A DNA stretch of 64,000 nucleotides from Liolophura sinensis (GCF_032854445.1 NC_088295.1:67551058-67615057); one strand, 5' to 3'; positions 49,201 through 61,894 are shown, counted from the first letter of the stretch. Notes: a model not told the origin generated them from the sequence alone. Made by a program: numbers and translations.

Positions 49201-49790
49201 AACTCACGTATGATTTCGCTACAGCTGCAATACGTTACGTAATACCATATCTTAACCATCATAATTCAAGATAACACTTATTTAATGATGGCCTTTATCA
49301 TTAGTCACACAAAAGTATGTTTCCGAGGGAAAAAAAAAGCAAAAAAGATCGCCACCGGGATTCGAGGTCTGCTTTCGTGTGCAACCTTTTCTCAATAGCG
49401 ACTGCCTTATTCCACTGTACTGTGGATGATGCCCAAAAACTATTGCAGAAATAAGTATTTTAAACTTTCCAAAATATGACAAAATTGATCATATTTTAAA
49501 GTTTATATTTTACATATGAAAAGAAACGTTAACTAAAACGAAACTTTGACAACACGTAGAAATACACACATGAAAGTTTCAGTAAGGATATTTTTCTGGT
49601 TAACGTTGATCTTCATACTGTAAATTAAAAACACGGCGTCTCGTTGAACGAAAAATTGGCGTTTTTGATCGAGAGCGCATTTTTGGTCGGTTATTAATAA
49701 GCAACCATTTCTATTATGGCCATATAACTTTTATGGGTACTTCGACCAAGATTTATACTTCTGATTTGGAAATTGTGCTGGGATTTTGAA
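46220..49790. other. intergenic, no gene recognised
   Basis: About 3.5 kb of AT-rich sequence. Short ORFs include a Cys-rich 62-codon frame at 47878-48066, but I see no splice context or family match. A tRNA-like scrap lies at 49335-49420 (minus strand). Confidence 0.5.
49335..49420 (-). other. possible tRNA-derived fragment
   Basis: The reverse complement contains GACCTCGAATCCCGGTGGC, resembling a B box, followed by a T-run that could stop Pol III. No cloverleaf could be folded by eye. It is probably a SINE or tRNA relic. Confidence 0.25.
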
Positions 49791-49794
49791 ATCC

Positions 49795-50207
49795 ACACAT
49801 TCTTATTGTACCTCTCTGGGGCTGATTCTCCGCCTTATCGTACCCCCCTGTGGCCAGTTACTGTACCTCTCTGGGGCTGATTATCCGCCTTATCGTACCT
49901 CCCTGTGGCCAATTACTGTACCTCTCTGGGGCCAATTACTGTACCTCTCTGGGGCCGATTCTCCGCCTTATCGTACCTCCCTGTGGCCAATCAGTGTACC
50001 TCTCTGGGGCTGATTCTCCGCCTTACCGTACCTCTCTGGGGCTGATTCTCCGCCTTACCGTACCTCTCTGGGGCCAATTACTATACCTCTCTGGGGCCGA
50101 TTCTCCGCCTTATCGTACCTCTCTGTGGCCAATTACTGTACCTCTCTGGGGCCGATTCTCCGCCTTACGGTACCTCTCTGGGGCCGATTCTCCGCCTTCC
50201 CGTACCA
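49795..50207. repeat. composite 32/23-bp minisatellite
   Basis: Long modules (TACCTCTCTGGGGCTGATTC then TCCGCCTTACCG, about 32 bp) mix with short modules (TACCTCTCTGGGGCCAATTA CTG, 23 bp). About 15 modules. Open frames over it are artefacts of the repeat. Confidence 0.92.
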
Positions 50208-50353
50208 GGGCCTTTACATGCTTACTTCAAAAGAAGGGTTAGGAATATTATTTGTAGGATTTTATTCCTCAGTTAAGTCAAGGTTTTACTTTTTACTATT
50301 GTACTTGCCATAGAGACCCCTCCAAGGTCTTTTAAATTTCCTCTCTCAAGGAA

Positions 50354-50506
50354 ATGGAGCATACACATGGATTTAGCGAAGATGAATGGTTAAACGTCCC
50401 CAATGGTAGTGAAGAATTCCTGATGGCAATTAACACTTACCAAACTATGGTAGGTTTAGATAACTATGTTGAAGCGCATGGAATTTTATGTCATAAATGT
50501 TGTTGA
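50354..50506 (+). CDS. unassigned 50-codon ORF, possible decayed coding fragment
   Basis: ATG at 50354 opens a 50-residue frame beginning MEHTHGFSEDEWLNVPNGSE and ending ILCHKCC before TGA. If the TGA is ignored, the frame stays open for 18 more codons (KLGLNAVNRFHTKCSE, then TAG). The composition is mixed and protein-like rather than repetitive, with four Cys/His residues near the end. In another frame an ORF from about 50520 to 50870 follows. I do not recognise a family. It could be a relic of a transposon gene or chance. Confidence 0.25.
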   Translation: MEHTHGFSEDEWLNVPNGSEEFLMAINTYQTMVGLDNYVEAHGILCHKCC

Positions 50507-50910
50507 AAATTGGGGCTAAACGCTGTTAATCGTTTCCACACCAAGTGTTCTGAGTAGAAATAGGTATATACCCAGTCAACAACCTGGAGACATTAACGTT
50601 GATATGTTGGGTTTTAGAGAGCATTTCAGCCAGAATTGTGAAAACAATCTGGGAGGAGGATCTTCGCTACAGCGTGTTATTCCGCAACACTCAAGTAACG
50701 CCTGCCAACTACTTTGTCATGTATGGGGAAAAACAGACAAGAAAAACCCCCAAAACACACACACAAACAAAAGAAGGATAAGTTTAACAACTGGAAATCT
50801 TCCCATGTGTATGTATAGTCATTTATCCATCTCGGATATCTCCTCTCAGACGTTATTCGACACATCGTGATTGAGAAACAGTAGCGTTTTATCCGCAGGA
50901 CTTTTACCAT

Positions 50911-51750
50911 AATAAATTTTTTATGAAGACAGATTTCCTCTTTCTATCCATGGGGGCGTACTGTGAGCACGTGTGATTTAGCCAATCAACAGGAAGAACA
51001 GGTTTAATTTTCACGCATGCTTTCTAGTCCCGAGGACACAACGAGTTCTTGGAAACAATGCCAGATTTGTGTATAATCTGTAAAAATGAACTGACGGATA
51101 GATTTTCACTATGAATACATTTAACTGTTGTTTGAGTAAAGTCACACACTGAGAAGCTTACGTCCATATATTCTACTTGGCTACACCGCTAGTTTTCAGA
51201 ATAACATGGCGATTACGAAGTTTTGTGAAACCATTATTTGGCCGATTCATTAAGTACATTCTTTACGAAAACGACGTTAGCTCTTCTGTGTGACGTATTT
51301 GTAAGAGTATACATATATAAAAGATTTTCTAGATTTCATACATATCCCAACAGGACCAATTTATTAGGGTTTTACACTATATCACGACCGTCTTGAAGAT
51401 GAGGTCGATCTGTTCAATGCAACTGGCACATTTTAAACCACGGGATTACCTCAGGAAGCTGGGAACTGGATATGGAATCACACAAGATCTCGAATAAAAA
51501 ACATAAATAAGCATGAAAACACCCGCAACTGGAAATTCACTCACCCTCAGCTAGGCTCCGTGATCTTTAGCGTGTTTAATTTCCACCTGCTCGGTACCCA
51601 AATATAAAGATCTCGTTACATGATCGGATGACATGTGATAGTGTTTTGCCAGTTATGGAAAGCGCCTGATCAAAACATCTTGAGTGTCTCGTGCATATGA
51701 GGATATACAGTTAGTAGCTACTGAAAATACTTTTGAGCGAAATGTCCATT
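50911..51750. other. intergenic, nothing recognised
   Basis: AT-rich sequence without a supported ORF or a known repeat family. Confidence 0.5.
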
Positions 51751-51754
51751 TGTG

Positions 51755-51893
51755 CAGGGCTATAGTCGTGTCCTTGAAGGCAGACGACAGTCCCTTTGTG
51801 TCACGTGCTGTAGTTTTATACATTAGGATTTTTTAACATTGGATGTTCTTTTTTTACATTTAGATTTTTTTCATTAGAAGGTTGAGTACATGA
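51755..51893. repeat. direct repeat copy 1 (about 139 bp)
   Basis: It shares CCCTTTGTGTCACGTGCTGT, TTTATACATTAGGATTTTTT and AACATT with 53075-53208. Outside these limits the flanks differ. Confidence 0.8.
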
Positions 51894-53074
51894 CGAATCT
51901 CCGTTCGTGAAAACTTATCTTACTCCCATACACCTGACAATCTTCGTTGAAACGAACAATTTCTGGCTAAAATCTCTAATCACATAATTAATTAACGTCC
52001 TTCTGATTGCGCCATCAAGAGTAATTAATAAATACTAGTGCTATTGACTTGAAATTGCTGCAATCTATATTACCGTCCGATGTGATTTTCCACTTAAACT
52101 GGAAGTCACTCATGATCCTGTATTTTCCATCCATTAATCAATGTACACTCTAATTCTTTTTGGGAAATCTGGTCTGTTCTTTTTAGCCAATACACATGAA
52201 TATATTTTTTTCTTTTCTCACATTGTTAGTCCATCTACTGAACAGCATACACATATCTTTACTTTTGGAGAAAAACGTATTTTTTAGCTTTCAGCACTAC
52301 CAATAGATGTCCCAAAGATACCAATTTTTCCTTCAAACTTCTTCGGGAAGGAATTGCCCTTATGTATGTGAATTTGTGGTTGCACGTGTACTTAATTGCT
52401 AAAAACATATTTGTTGGCAGTTTCTTGACATGTTATCGCCCGTGCCACATCTCAACCAGGAAATTGGCGTGTACCAAGTTTTAAAGAGCTAAGTTAACGA
52501 TCCATCGATCGATAAAGATAACTTGAGTCTGATCACAAAACTGTTTTGTTGGCACAATAAAGGATTTATTCACAATCTTTTATGATTCTCACACCAACCT
52601 CTGCAGGCCTACCAGAAAATATTTAAGAGAGAGAGAGATAGAATGAGCAAAACAACACGAGCTATTTGAGCAGAGAGACAAATTATTAAGGCTACGTCTA
52701 CCGCTACACTGTCATGTGATCACGTAACACGTTGTACTTCGAGGAAATTGAATTGTTTGATCGATGGAGGCTTCGATCGCAGAGATATTATTACTGTCGC
52801 ATTTAATACACAAAGGACCCAGTACGTGGCACATCTGGAAAAAATGAATTGCAGCTGGATAAGAGAAAAAACAGGTAAAAACAGTCCCAACATTTCACAC
52901 TGCCCTCATTAATTAGCATCTATAGATTCCGAATGTTTTTTTTATCATTATTGTTTATTTTACATTTTCTTTTTAGTATATTAGTATACATGACAAAAAT
53001 TATAACAGATTATATAATGAGGCAATCGTCCTGTATTTTCTGTAGTTGCTCTAGTAGCTAGGTTGGCTATTAGC

Positions 53075-53208
53075 GCAGGGCTTTGGTCGTCTCTTGGAAA
53101 CAAAGGCCCCTTTGTGTCACGTGCTGTACCTTTATACATTAGGATTTTTTAACATTGTGAGTTATTTTCTTCACATTAGGATATTTTCCATTAGCAGGCT
53201 GGGTACAT
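53075..53208. repeat. direct repeat copy 2 (about 134 bp)
   Basis: Second copy of 51755-51893, 1,320 bp downstream in the same orientation. The sequence between has no transposase or reverse transcriptase frame. Confidence 0.8.
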
Positions 53209-54154
53209 GTAAGCTTACTACTATCAGAGAGCTTGGCGAAACAAGTTCACAGAGTGCTCTGTACAGAAAATGGAGTACAAATGACGAATGTCAAATGGCT
53301 TGAAAGCCGAGATCTCCAAACCCAGCAAAATCTTTCACAGCGAATGGCAGTAAATGTGACTGCTATCCAATGGACTTGAGTAAATGACTGCTTACAACTG
53401 GACTTGAATGAATGACTGCGAGCTGCACAACTCCGTCGCTCATATTTATAGACTAATGTAAAGAAAATTCTGGATGGTTTGATTGTAAACATGTTTACAA
53501 CACCGATACATATTTCCAGAATGTACGCTCTATGTACAATGACACTAATCTCATAAACACCGAAGCCTCGAGAACACTCGACTGAATCACAGCTCATGCT
53601 CTAACAGAGGGGAAAATGTAGGTCAGACACTGACAAATAAAAAAATAAAAAAATATAATACAATGTTTAAAGACGGGGTTTGTAACAGTACATGACATAA
53701 CAACCTCTGTGAGTAAAAAAAAAAACTGTTTGGGCTGTGACATGTTATCTTACGCCGTTGACATGACACGAATGCAAACAGGCATTCTTGGACTAGCAGG
53801 GGCGTTCTCGGGCATCTTTATCCGCATTCTATTTCAGTGAGGCAGCACTATAACATTCACGTGACATTTGAACCGTCATCAGATTACGTGAGACACCATC
53901 GTATACTGATTGTGTTAACGTCAAAAAATGAAAACAAATGAACCGATAACGAAAAGGTGGCAGTGAAACGTAAAAGCTTCGTAAATGTAAAAACATTTTC
54001 TTTGACAGTATGTCAATTTATTTTCTTCTTTGAAAGAAAATGTCACACAAAGTAATGTGTGATGCAGGGGTAGGATATACTTCAATATACAGATGATATA
54101 AACATTAACCTTCCAGTATGTTTGGCATTGCTGTCTTATATACACAGAGGCGCT

Positions 54155-54470
54155 TCGTCGGCCTGGTGGCTACAGCTTCCGCCTCAAAGTCGGGCGATAA
54201 AACCCGGATACGGTTGGGTCATACCACAGACTTTAATAATTGCACTTGTTGCTACCTTACATGGCGCTCAGCACTGAGAGGCTAGGAGAAAGAAACAGGA
54301 CTGGTTGGTCAGGTGCCAGTATCATGTAACCAAGTGAAGTGTCATGTATGGTGTCTTCGGCATGATACTTCAGAGGCAGCAGCACTTTGGTGGCAGGAAC
54401 AAGAAGACATGGTATATTTACACACACCGAATGACTATTTGTAAAGCACGATGAAAAACCCAAGCATAAA
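54155..54470 (+). mobile_element. SINE family C, near full length, diverged
   Basis: The head is recognisable (GTCGGCCTGGTGGCTACAGC, then GATAAAACCCGG), followed by GGCGCTCAGCACTGAGAGGC and GGTGTCTTCGGCATGATACT. The 3' end is worn (GCACGATGAAAAACCCAAGC). Confidence 0.82.
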
Positions 54471-55174
54471 TGTAGAGAGAGTATATGTGTATATACTGTG
54501 TATGTATAGATTTATACTAAAATAGGATGAAATTGCTGTAGGATCATACACCACACCTTCGGTTACATAGGCATACACATGGTCTGTATGCAGACAATAT
54601 ATTCATTATAAATTCATGCGCGGGTCCAACAGCCTGAGAAGGATGTTTTCGTCATGGGATTGCAATTTAATAATAAAAGCGCTGTGATATCTACAATGTT
54701 ATGTCACGCACAGTGACATATAGAGTCAGAAACTTGAACTGGCCTCTGTCCATGTGTCTGATGGTATATATGGTCTGCACGGAATTAGGAGCATCCAGTC
54801 CCGTTATTTTTTGGCTCCTACACAAGAGGCCATTCTGACCCACACATTTCTCTCTTCTCATCTCTTCTGTCACACGTAGACAACACTATTGATTACGTAT
54901 ACAATGTATGAGTTGTGAAACATTTGTCCCTGGGCGGTGTCTCGTTTTTCACCGACAGAGGGCGTTTATCTTGTTTCTATGTCGCTGAAGGCCAACCATT
55001 CCCAGTGCAGTCATTTATTTATTGAACTCGTGCATGCATGTATAAGAGGTCGGATAAGCTCCCTTTCTGTGCGTCCAGATGAGCGCAATTTCATGACACG
55101 GTGTCAATAACAGAAACATCATAGAATTGCGAATGCCCATACAGTTAGCAACATTTCATCTGTGACATTATTAA

Positions 55175-55640
55175 ACATCCGGGCATACCAGTCCGCTGTT
55201 ATCGACACAGAGTGAACACCTCAAAGTCGGCAGCATTCGTCCGGCTGCCCGGACAAGCATTATTTCCGCTCTGACCCCATTGAATATCCGGACATATCCG
55301 TCTGTTGTTATACATACCGATTGTATGCATCGACGTCGGAAACATTCCTCCGACTGTCCGGACTTGCATCATTTCCGCTCTGACAGCATTGAATATCCGG
55401 ACATGTCCGTCCGTTGTTATAGATACCGATTGCATGGCTCGACGTAGGAAAACTTCCCCCGGCTGTCCGGACTCGCATCCTTTGAGCTCTGACAGCACTG
55501 AATATCCGGACATGTCCGTCCGTTGTTATAGATACTGAATGCACGCCTCGATGTCGGAAACATTCCTCCGGCTGCCCGGACAAGCACTTTCAGCGCTCGC
55601 AACATTGTATATTCGGGCATATCCGTCAAATCTTAGATAC
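55175..55640. repeat. 109-bp minisatellite
   Basis: About 4.3 units contain AATATCCGGACATGTCCGTC at 55283, 55392 and 55501, with a weaker one near 55608; spacing is 109, 109 and about 108 bp. Each unit also has CTCCGGCTGTCCGGAC. Three overlapping ORF frames here come from the repeat. Confidence 0.92.
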
Positions 55641-56222
55641 CAGATTGCTTTCCACAATGCCGACTCCATTAAATACTTACGATTGTCCATGACTGTCTCA
55701 AACATCCGGCTATATGCATGGGACCATCGTTACAAGTTCATGCCATGTAATACTTCCAGCATTAGACCAGTAACTATACACCCAAAAGGACAGTATCGTA
55801 TATGAAAAACTGACATTTGTACTCATTATCTGCTTATTTATTCGTTTTATTTGATTGTTACAAGGAATTCTGTCTGCAAAAGATACAATTTTTTCTTGAT
55901 CGATTCTGATTGGATTAATTTTACAGACCAATGGAACAATGTAAAGAAACAAAGAGAAATTTGATTGCTTCTTTTTTGAGCACCCTTGTTATGACCCCAG
56001 TACAAAGCCATAATTCAAATACAATGAAAGACGGAGATATTTTGTTGGGCCAATAACAGGGGTAAGCACGTTTTCACCAACGGTAGATGCACCATGCGAA
56101 GAGACAATGCAGGCTAACCGCAGTGCTTTATAATTAGACGGTTCCTTACTAAGTCCTAAAGACATCTATGCAGAAGTAAGAACACAATGCATGCTATTTT
56201 ATGAAATACTTGCATGGGGTAA

Positions 56223-56303
56223 AATACAGGGCCCACAATAAAGGCATTACGTCACCGTGGCTGTTAGGTGCTCGTACGTTAAGTTGGCTTCGTACAAGTG
56301 AAC
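56223..56303. mobile_element. fragment related to the 40.9-kb MITE
   Basis: GGCATTACGTCACCGTGGCT, GCTCGTACGTTAAG and GGCTTCGTA align with the right half of 40854-40985. Confidence 0.55.
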
Positions 56304-56567
56304 CTTGATCTACAACAAGTTACACTGACGAACACCTCGTGTGATGTACAAAAATAGGAATACAACATATTGGTGAAAGACAAGTAGGCCTATAGTTTAT
56401 AGTCAAGGAACATTAGACTGCGCAAACGGTTGCATAAGTGTCATCGACTTCCTATTATCGCTGAGAACCACCAATGAGAGCGGGATAATCCAAACGAATG
56501 TAAACATTTAATATAGTGTGTCCTAGAGATTGAAGGACACGCATCTATTAACCAGGACCTTCAGACC

Positions 56568-56742
56568 CCGGATGAGGCCATCTCCAGAAGCACACGATGA
56601 GGGACCGAGGATGGCCACCGTTCGCGCAAAAACGGTACGAGTGGCCTGTGGGTCGCGGGTCGCGACACGAGAACGGGGTAAATCGTGCCCGAAAGATACC
56701 GCCCTTGTGCCGCGGGCCGCGGGGCGAGATGTCCTCATCCGG
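56568..56742. mobile_element. GC-rich element with inverted ends
   Basis: The ends CCGGATGAGGCCATCTCC (56568-56585) and the inverse of 56725-56742 match at 16 of 18 bases. The 175-bp interior is much richer in G+C than its surroundings, with CpG-rich stretches such as GGGTCGCGGGTCGCGACACG. ORFs cross it on both strands, as expected of GC-rich sequence. It could be a MITE or a small CpG island. Confidence 0.5.
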
Positions 56743-57820
56743 CTTCCATAAGGGTTCACTCTGGGAATAGCTTGTTTAAAACACAAGACTGCATGGGTCT
56801 AGCTGTCTTAAAAGAAAAGACAACACTAGACCAAATGCACATATGCCGCATTAAAGTATCACACATGAAAAGTAAAAGGCATAGCTTTTCATTTCGGTGG
56901 TGTACATTAAAAAGATTCAGTGTAACTAAAATCGCGTACATTGCATGAGAAGAACGAAAGCGCCACACCTTGTAATACATTTTAACCAGTCAAGCACGAG
57001 TTATTTCTATAATCCTGGATAGCAGCTGTTTCCGCTTTAATACACCACGCGGACCCAGTTTTGCCTTTCAGCCATGCATATGTATGTACTTGTGTTTGAT
57101 GCAACAGTCACCAATAACCCATAACCTCGTGAAAATTCTGAAAGTTGATTTATACAGTCAGAAAAAATGGCTGTGGCCGTTTAAGTCTGTTCCACCTTCT
57201 TCCGAGATAACTATGGTTATAAGGTTTGCTGTCTTTTCTTTTGAACTAGGCAAGCGTGTCGATCATGTCCAATAAGTTCTGAGATTTTGTTCAAAGAAAA
57301 CCAGACATGTCTATTGCTATCTCCCCACCAACCTCTAAACGCCATTGAAATTATTGTATAGGTCTACTCTCAGGAAAATCAAGTTAACTACAGACCCATT
57401 TCCCTTTCATGTCCAATGTTCAAAGCCACAGAAGAAGGAAATGCGCTGTAATTTACACCCTTGTTCACTAATTGCTGATTAAATCATTAAAGATCATATC
57501 TGTACAAGCCCGTGATCATCACCAACGAGCTGTGTCCGTTCCGTGTGGATATCCCGTTTTCTCGGTATGTTACATCAAGCTTAAACCAATGATGTATTGA
57601 CTGACATCACTGAGGAAACTCTCTGTTCAATAATTACGCCAAGATAAATTTGGTTATTCATCAAACATGATATAGGTCAAAGTTCATACATATCGTCTTG
57701 CGCTCGGGCCCCTGCATGGTTCAGTCGATGTCATTCCACATTTTCTAACGGAAATATCCGTATTTAATTCTTAGCAAGACATTTCACAACGGAGAGCAGC
57801 ATCAGATTATATCAGTATGT

Positions 57821-57934
57821 TTATTTACGTATTTGATTGGTGTTTTACGCCGTACTCAAGAATATTTCACTTCCCACGTACGGGCCAAAGAGAAAAACAG
57901 CATGAGCTGAATTTGAACCCACAACGACTGCATG
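57821..57934 (-). mobile_element. SINE family A, internally deleted
   Basis: The 3' end (GGTGTTTTACGCCGTACTCA AGAATATTTCAC) jumps directly to the inner body (CCCACGTACGGGCC ... AGCATGAGCTG), omitting the core. A weak 7-bp flanking repeat ATATCAG is present. Confidence 0.8.
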
Positions 57935-58564
57935 ATATCAGCATATACATGTTCAAGTCATGCTCGTGCCAATCTATCACAGCATACTTATTTATATAAG
58001 TCTATGTATTATTGTTGCCCGCGTGGTTGCATATGGGTATAATTACCACCTCTATAAGCCGTGCATAATAACACCTTATTGTTGCCTACGCAGTGAGACA
58101 AATCCCTACTCTAAATTACCCTCACATCATACACACATCTGATCCGATCTACATTTTGTACCCACAATTGCTATTGTCACGATATATTCCTTGATAAATG
58201 TTCCACTTGGTATTTAATACTTGTGACAACGCCTACGTATGTGCGGCTTAATGCACGTACATGATACAGAGCAACCACATTTAATCTTGCCACACAGCAG
58301 GATATACCATATGACATATACTGAAACACCATGAAAATGCAAAACTGACAAACAACAAATAAAACTGAGAGGTGTTTATCATGAAAGCAAAACAAGTTAT
58401 CTGTCAAGAAACCACAGAAGAATATTACCAATTGCAAATATTTTGTTTGTCTTAGTATGATATTATTTCTTTTTAAGGGTTATATGAAAAGAATTCACCA
58501 ACTTGTTCAGTACTTAGTTAGTCACAGGCGTTATCGACAAGTATAGAGGAGTGCAATTAAAAAG

Positions 58565-58635
58565 GCCTTAGTAAGGTGGGTGACTCCCGTACAAACGCTG
58601 GCACGCGAGAGGTTCAACCCGGGCCTTGGACAGAG
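58565..58635 (+). other. tRNA-like scrap
   Basis: GAGAGGTTCAACCCGGGCC resembles a B box. There is no complete tRNA or SINE around it. Confidence 0.25.
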
Positions 58636-58827
58636 AATCTCTAAATTCCTCCAAAGTTATTATTTATGACAATTTAAACAACCGCTTGCGCAGATTGATT
58701 TTGTTGAACACCGCTTATCTACCGCCATTATGGTGTGTAAAGTGTCAGTGCAACATTCAGAAACAAGGCAAAGTTCAGGGTTGTGTACCTGGACGCTACA
58801 CTACATATGCAAAATTGAATATGGCTT

Positions 58828-58898
58828 TGCTTATTTAATTGACTGATGTTTTACGCCGCACTCAATAACATTTCACTTATACGACGGTGGCCAGCACG
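58828..58898 (-). mobile_element. SINE family A 3' fragment
   Basis: TTTTACGCCGCACTCAATAA and TACGACGGTGGCCAGCA match the reverse 3' end; the rest is absent. Confidence 0.75.
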
Positions 58899-59050
58899 AG
58901 TATGTCGCTAACTAACAATAACAAATATAAGTAAATACTGACACATGACTGTCTCAGACATTTCTTCAAATGCCATTTTGGCTATGGGCGCAATGCATTT
59001 CATATCAATTAATCAGTCAGTCCAAACAATGAATCATTGTATCCATCCAT

Positions 59051-59052
<2 letters not shown>

Positions 59053-59132
<80 letters not shown>
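59053..59132. repeat. (AT)n microsatellite
   Basis: 80 bp of uninterrupted AT, preceded by three ATCC repeats. Confidence 0.97.
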
Positions 59133-59135
<3 letters not shown>

Positions 59136-59180
59136 CCCATTTTCTACCATACGTACATCATTTAATCATATATGTTTCAT

Positions 59181-59385
59181 TGCGGTCGTGTGAGTTCAAG
59201 TCCAGCTCATGCTGGCTTCCTCTCCGGTCATACGTGGGAAGGTCTGTCAGTAACCTGCGAATGGTCGTGGCTTCCCCCGGGCTCTGCCCGGTTTCCACCC
59301 ACCATAATACAAGCCGCCGTCGTATAAGTGAAATATTCTTGAGTACGGCGTAAAACACCAATGAAATAAATAAATAGATAAATAA
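59181..59385 (+). mobile_element. SINE family A, 5' truncated, with 13-bp target duplication
   Basis: Forward copy starting inside the head (GTGTGAGTTCAAGTCCAGCT) and ending with AAATA repeats. It is flanked by ATATATGTTTCAT at 59168-59180 and 59386-59398. Confidence 0.9.
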
Positions 59386-59617
59386 ATATATGTTTCATAT
59401 GCTATATTCTGCTAAACGCAGTCTCAACATGTGCTGTATTTACCTATGGCAACCGTACGCCTTCTTGGACCATTTCAACTGTTGGTGTACAGGATCTCTA
59501 AGCCTTTGGATCTCTAAGACACACGAGTATGAGGGTTCAAAACTGGTCATGGATAGCAAAGCTGAAAAATGTCACAGTCTCATTATTTGGGGGGGTCTTG
59601 TTGACAATAATGGACCT

Positions 59618-59733
59618 CTCTGATTGGTCGTTGGTCTCCCCGAGCACTTTTTTCGCTCTTACCATAATGCTGGCCGTTGTATGAGTGAAATACTCTTGAG
59701 TACAACATAAAACACCAATCAAATAAATAAATA
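59618..59733 (+). mobile_element. SINE family A fragment
   Basis: TACCATAATGCTGGCCGT, GAGTACAACATAAAACACCA and an AAATA tail. A second worn tail-like piece follows at 59775-59825. Confidence 0.75.
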
Positions 59734-60179
59734 ATATTGAGCTTGTCAAAGGCCGGTGGTTTCGTCCACCCATAAATCTGACCGGTGTTGTATGGCGTTA
59801 AGCAACAATCAAGTAAATGAGTAAATATTTCCTCATGTGTGACGTACAGATACGCAAACCAACATTTGAAAGACTCACCACAAACGCCCCATAATCAGTG
59901 AGAGCCGTGGAATTCACAAATTCCCTGTTCAATGCCTATACTGAACCTCCGCCGCATGTGTGCTAGCAATTGAAAGTCTAGTAACCACTTGGCCACAACC
60001 CGCTCCCCAGTAGACGGTTTGCATGTTGTCTCGGGTATTCGTAAAAAGCGTGGAGTTATGATGCAGGGCCTGGATGTCTTTGGTTTAATATCACTTGGTG
60101 AGTCGTGTAAGTGGAGTGTTGATTTACTGGGTGCACGTTCTGTTATTGGGATGTTTTGGGCTTGAACGTCCTGTTTTTC

Positions 60180-60430
60180 CTGTTGTCTGAATGTCCTTTG
60201 GTCGGGGTGTCCTGTGGTTGGGTTGTCCTGTGGTTGAGGTGTCTTGCTGTGGGGATGTCATTGGTTTGTCCTATTTACCGGTGTGTATACACTGGTTGAG
60301 TCCTGTTTTAGTTCAGCTGTTGAATTGTTGTGTGATCTGTATGTTCAGTGGTTAGAGTGCCCTGTGGTTGAGGTGCGTGTCCTTCGGTTGTGCCGGGTAT
60401 TCGTGGTAAGGGCGTATAGTGGTTCAGGTT
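60180..60430. repeat. degenerate 16-18-bp tandem repeat
   Basis: Recurring GTGTCCTGTGGTTG-like units, clearest at 60205-60245, then decaying. Confidence 0.5.
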
Positions 60431-60479
60431 TCTTGTGCATTGCAGAGGTGCAATAAATCTAACTAAACCTCCCGTTCAT

Positions 60480-61890
60480 TCTAGTATGTGGCTGTTTCGT
60501 GGAAGAGGACCCAAATACCATCTGCATTATAATTTATAGATCTCGTAGGGCTAATTGGCTCGATCCGCACGACGTTACACCTGTATACACGTAACAGGCT
60601 ATAACTGCGAACAGTGTTGCCAAGAAAAGGAATGCCTCTGATGCGTTCTCATTATATATAGCATCAGTTTATGCGAAAGACGATGGAATCCTTTTGTTAA
60701 CTTCAACATTTATGAAAGACAGAAACCAAAATCATTTACACATTCTGACCACATTGCACCACAGATACTAGAATTCACAAAGGGTTAATTAGATATGTGT
60801 ATGTGTCATTTCGGAAAGAGTTACGGTCATCAATGATATTCTGTTTGTTTGTTGTCTGCGTGCAAGTTCCCTCCTGAAAACTGTGACTATAAACACATTG
60901 CTCAAAGTGCTCCTATATACCATTGAAAATTATATATTTGCGAAATGATGCGGTATCATAGACAATAGTCGCCCTATCACATTGCGTTTGCATATGGCTC
61001 GGCAGGATACTGTTGCAGAAAGTGGGGTAGATGACCTAGAAAGTCCCCAATGTGTTTTTCAATCTTCATACTTTGCTTACGAAAACGGGCTTAGACTATA
61101 GACATTTACCAGTTAAAATAGCAGAAACTGGGTTTCGGAAACCCATAAACGTATTTCGAAAATTAACGATATAGCCATAGTTACCTCAGAAAAGCTATCA
61201 GCGTCCGCCTTATATTCGTATATTACGTGAAATGCAAGTAAGACCAGTCTGATCCCAACATTCGTGGTCCATGTTCCGGATATCAGCTATAATCACACAG
61301 GCCCATATGAAGTAATTAATATGCAGATAATATAAGGCTATCGTAGGTGAGGCCAACGACACATGTAAACATATGTTTAAAGTCGCCTTGAACAGATATC
61401 CGTGATGACGTCTACAGAGATATATGAATCAAATATTCTAATTTAACCCAATGTGCACTTAAAATAAATTTCATACACATGTTTATGATTTATGCATAAG
61501 TTAAATGCACAGATTCAATTAACATTGAACTGTAAGTCAGCAAAACGCCAGACGAATAACGGTAAATCCTTAATAGTGTGGTTTTTTTTCTTTTTCGTTT
61601 TTTTTTATAGATCAAGGTAATGAGGAAATGGGAAGGAAGAAACACTCTGTCATTCTTAGTTTTCCACTAAGTTTTATCACAATCGATCTATAGGATCGAG
61701 ACACGGTTTATAACCGAATGCTGCTGTGTGGATAAATGTAAAGCAGTTGTCTTGTCTCGCCAAATATGATTAATCATTTCTCAGGGATGAAGATTACAAA
61801 GGCCCCTGAGAATGAATTAAGCTTATGTTGAATGACTGGGAACAAGTTTTGAACGTGCTTTTCCGACACAATAACCCCAACATCTTGTCA
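60480..61890. other. intergenic, nothing recognised
   Basis: About 1.4 kb of AT-rich sequence with no supported ORF and no known repeat. Confidence 0.5.
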
Positions 61891-61894
61891 AAAA

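Noticed and set aside
51755-53208. LTR retrotransposon
   Set aside because: No TG...CA ends, primer-binding site or gag/pol frame between the repeats; kept only as a direct repeat pair.
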